Notes under the pieces: generated by a model
Told to the model about the DNA's origin: nothing
Seen by the model: only the letters and a program-made list of their open reading frames with translations
Database searches by the model: none
Origin: an uncultured Dyadobacter sp.
GTDB taxonomy: Bacteria > Bacteroidota > Bacteroidia > Cytophagales > Spirosomataceae
Length of the DNA: 64,000 nt
Assembly (NCBI RefSeq): GCF_946482605.1
Contig: NZ_CAMLSE010000009.1
Coordinates: forward strand, 62,001-126,000
Direction of reading: 5' to 3'
Position numbers and translations under genes: made by a program
Part shown: positions 62,856-64,000 of the stretch, one piece after another
Layout: every line of letters begins with the position of its first letter
Numbering within the stretch: the first letter of the stretch is position 1

Positions 62856-63437
62856 TCAGCTGATCACTGACAATTGCAAGTCAATCAACTCGCGCAGGGT
62901 GTCTCTATCCGGGTGTACACGACGCGTCACATTCAGGCCGTTCCAGACCGTCATAAGGTAACGCCCCAGCACTTCCGATGGCGCAGGGTTGGCGATAGTT
63001 CCGGCAAGCTGTTCCTTCCGGATGGCGTTGGCGAACATCTGCTCCACTTCCAACAAGATCTGCGCAGCTTCTTTTTCCAGTTCCGCGTCCAGGAACGTCA
63101 TTTCGGTCACTGCGTTTGCAATGATGCAGCCGCGCATATGCGTATCATTGTCGGCGTCCGCGATGCTACGAAAAAAGCGCTTGATCTCCCGCACCGGCGA
63201 GTCGGTGGCGTCCAGCACTGCCTGGAATTGCTGGAATGCCTCCCTGCGTTGGGCGATAGCTTTGCAAAAAAGCTCCTTCTTTCCACCTTTAAAACTATTG
63301 TAAAAGCTTCCGCTTCCCATATCGGTCGCGTTCAGCAAGTCCCCCAAAGACGTCGCTCCAAAACCCCTCTCCCAAAAAACGCGCTGCGCTTTCAATATTA
63401 CTTGCTCTTGATCGAATGATGACGGTCTACCTCGCAT
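62856..63437 (-). CDS. TetR/AcrR-family transcriptional regulator
   Basis: A 193-residue TetR protein. The N-terminal HTH reads FDQEQVILKAQRVFWERGFGATSLGDLLNATDMGSGSFYNSFKGGKKELF, followed by a helical ligand domain. The start MRGRPSSFD is the family start. A perfect 38-bp palindrome covers its start codon, and half of it recurs before the SDR gene. It most likely represses itself and the SDR-AKR operon in response to an aldehyde- or drug-like ligand. Confidence 0.92.
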   Translation of the reverse strand: MRGRPSSFDQEQVILKAQRVFWERGFGATSLGDLLNATDMGSGSFYNSFKGGKKELFCKAIAQRREAFQQFQAVLDATDSPVREIKRFFRSIADADNDTHMRGCIIANAVTEMTFLDAELEKEAAQILLEVEQMFANAIRKEQLAGTIANPAPSEVLGRYLMTVWNGLNVTRRVHPDRDTLRELIDLQLSVIS

Positions 63438-63472
63438 GCTATTTTTGTATTGATCAATACAAAAATAGCATG
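63435..63472. promoter_or_regulatory. Perfect 38-bp palindrome over the TetR start codon
   Basis: Every one of 19 base pairs is symmetric (centre TTGATCAA at 63450-63457, arms CATGCTATTTTTGTA and its complement). The outer CAT at 63435-63437 is the TetR start codon. It is the operator for autoregulation, extraordinarily long for one TetR dimer. Confidence 0.75.
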
Positions 63473-63639
63473 TCGAATCTAGCTATCAAAATGTGATATT
63501 CCTGGATGTGCCTGATAATTCTGATGCCGGTAGGCTCTGGTGATGATGAGCACGGAAAAACCACCGTGGCTGTTTCGGAACTAGTAGGAGATTTCTGGTG
63601 AGTTAGTTTCAATATGTATTATCCATGAATTTTAGGAAG

Positions 63640-63960
63640 TCATCGTGAAGCGATCAAAGGCGTCAAGAATGTAGCATCAGATAGATCAATGGCCTCTTTT
63701 GAAGCGCTCCGCACCAGTTTCCTATTAAATGTTTTGAGGGACTTTTTAAGATTAAAGCAGATAGCTGGCATCAACATCACCTTGTGAGCCGCCGCCTTTC
63801 CCGGAACGTTAATTTTACTTAATCCTTAGTGATGGACCAGGCTTCCAAAGACTGGCTCTATTGTACTCTGTCGCAGTTGTTTCATTTGTTTGCCTTGCCT
63901 GCTGTGTTGCCTTTCATGAGCTCTATGGTGTTAGTCTTCGCAGGTTATCGTGAATATTCT
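63640..63960 (-). pseudogene. IS1182-type transposase C-terminal remnant
   Basis: The minus-strand frame reads NSRQGKQMKQLRQSTIEPVFGSLVHH, then an in-frame TAA where a tyrosine is expected, then GLSKINVPGKAAAHKVMLMPAICFNLKKSLKTFNRKLVRSASKEA. This is the C-terminal end of IS1182-family transposases (RQSTVEPVFG.L...GM.K.N..G...A.K.ML..A..YNLKK). The catalytic core and termini are missing or lie beyond the window. Confidence 0.65.
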
Positions 63961-64000
63961 TTTAAATAGCGACTTGGGGACACAAGAATCTTTGAGAATG

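Noticed and set aside
1..64000. CRISPR arrays, rRNA, tRNA genes or a replication origin
   Set aside because: No regularly spaced repeats, ribosomal RNA segments, cloverleaf candidates or DnaA-box clusters were found on reading.

Overview
The window is chromosomal DNA from a Bacteroidota bacterium, most likely a Cytophagales member close to Dyadobacter/Spirosomataceae. The taxon is inferred from gene content: many TonB-dependent or SusC-like outer-membrane barrels with N-terminal carboxypeptidase-regulatory domains, secreted proteins with type IX secretion (T9SS) C-terminal sorting domains, LytS/LytTR two-component pairs, a propeller-type histidine kinase with an NarL regulator, and TAnnTTTG-type promoters. 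I see no rRNA, tRNA or CRISPR array.

Layout. 0-3.3 kb: a TetR regulator, a quinone-oxidoreductase-like enzyme and a truncated old-yellow-enzyme gene, with four copies of one 20-bp operator-like sequence. 3.3-7.9 kb: an outer-membrane barrel, a PAP2 phosphatase, an HD-domain protein and a small EamA transporter. 8.0-20.9 kb: two paralogous four-gene modules (LytS-type kinase, LytTR regulator, ABC ATPase, ABC-2 permease of the bacitracin/lantibiotic type). Between them lie an ECF sigma / ZAS anti-sigma / membrane protein / S41 peptidase operon and an orphan ccsA-ccmD pair. 20.9-22.9 kb: a decayed mobile element (replication-protein fragment, excisionase-like HTH gene, frameshifted integrase start). 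22.9-35.8 kb: a lipoprotein, a large propeller kinase with its NarL regulator, and three T9SS-secreted surface proteins. 36-37.5 kb: an AT-rich pair (Crp/Fnr regulator and outer-membrane protein).

37.5-43.6 kb: a divergent iron-type locus with two TonB siderophore receptors and a PepSY reductase-like membrane protein around a Fur-box-like dyad. 43.9-49.7 kb: an amidase, a very large membrane patatin phospholipase and a DUF3616 protein; this is the least explained cassette. 49.8-59.8 kb: two convergent operons, each opening with a tandem pair of 7-1-7 palindromes (TGCAACA-A-TGTTGCA type). One operon carries two DUF3526 ABC permeases, an ATPase and a TonB receptor; the other carries a COG0523 (CobW-like) metallochaperone GTPase and a TonB-like barrel. 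I infer a Zur-type zinc regulon.

59.9-63.5 kb: an AraC regulator, an aldo/keto reductase, an SDR and a TetR regulator. A perfect 38-bp palindrome covers the TetR start codon and its left arm is repeated before the SDR gene. The right edge holds an IS1182-type transposase remnant.

The observations most worth checking are the tandem 7-1-7 boxes joining the 49.8 and 59.7 kb promoters, the membrane patatin whose catalytic Ser and Asp are separated by a multi-span insertion, the two TetR operator sets, the 21-bp direct repeats in front of the second LytTR module, and the palindromic or tandem-repeat expansion in the same loop of two T9SS paralogues.
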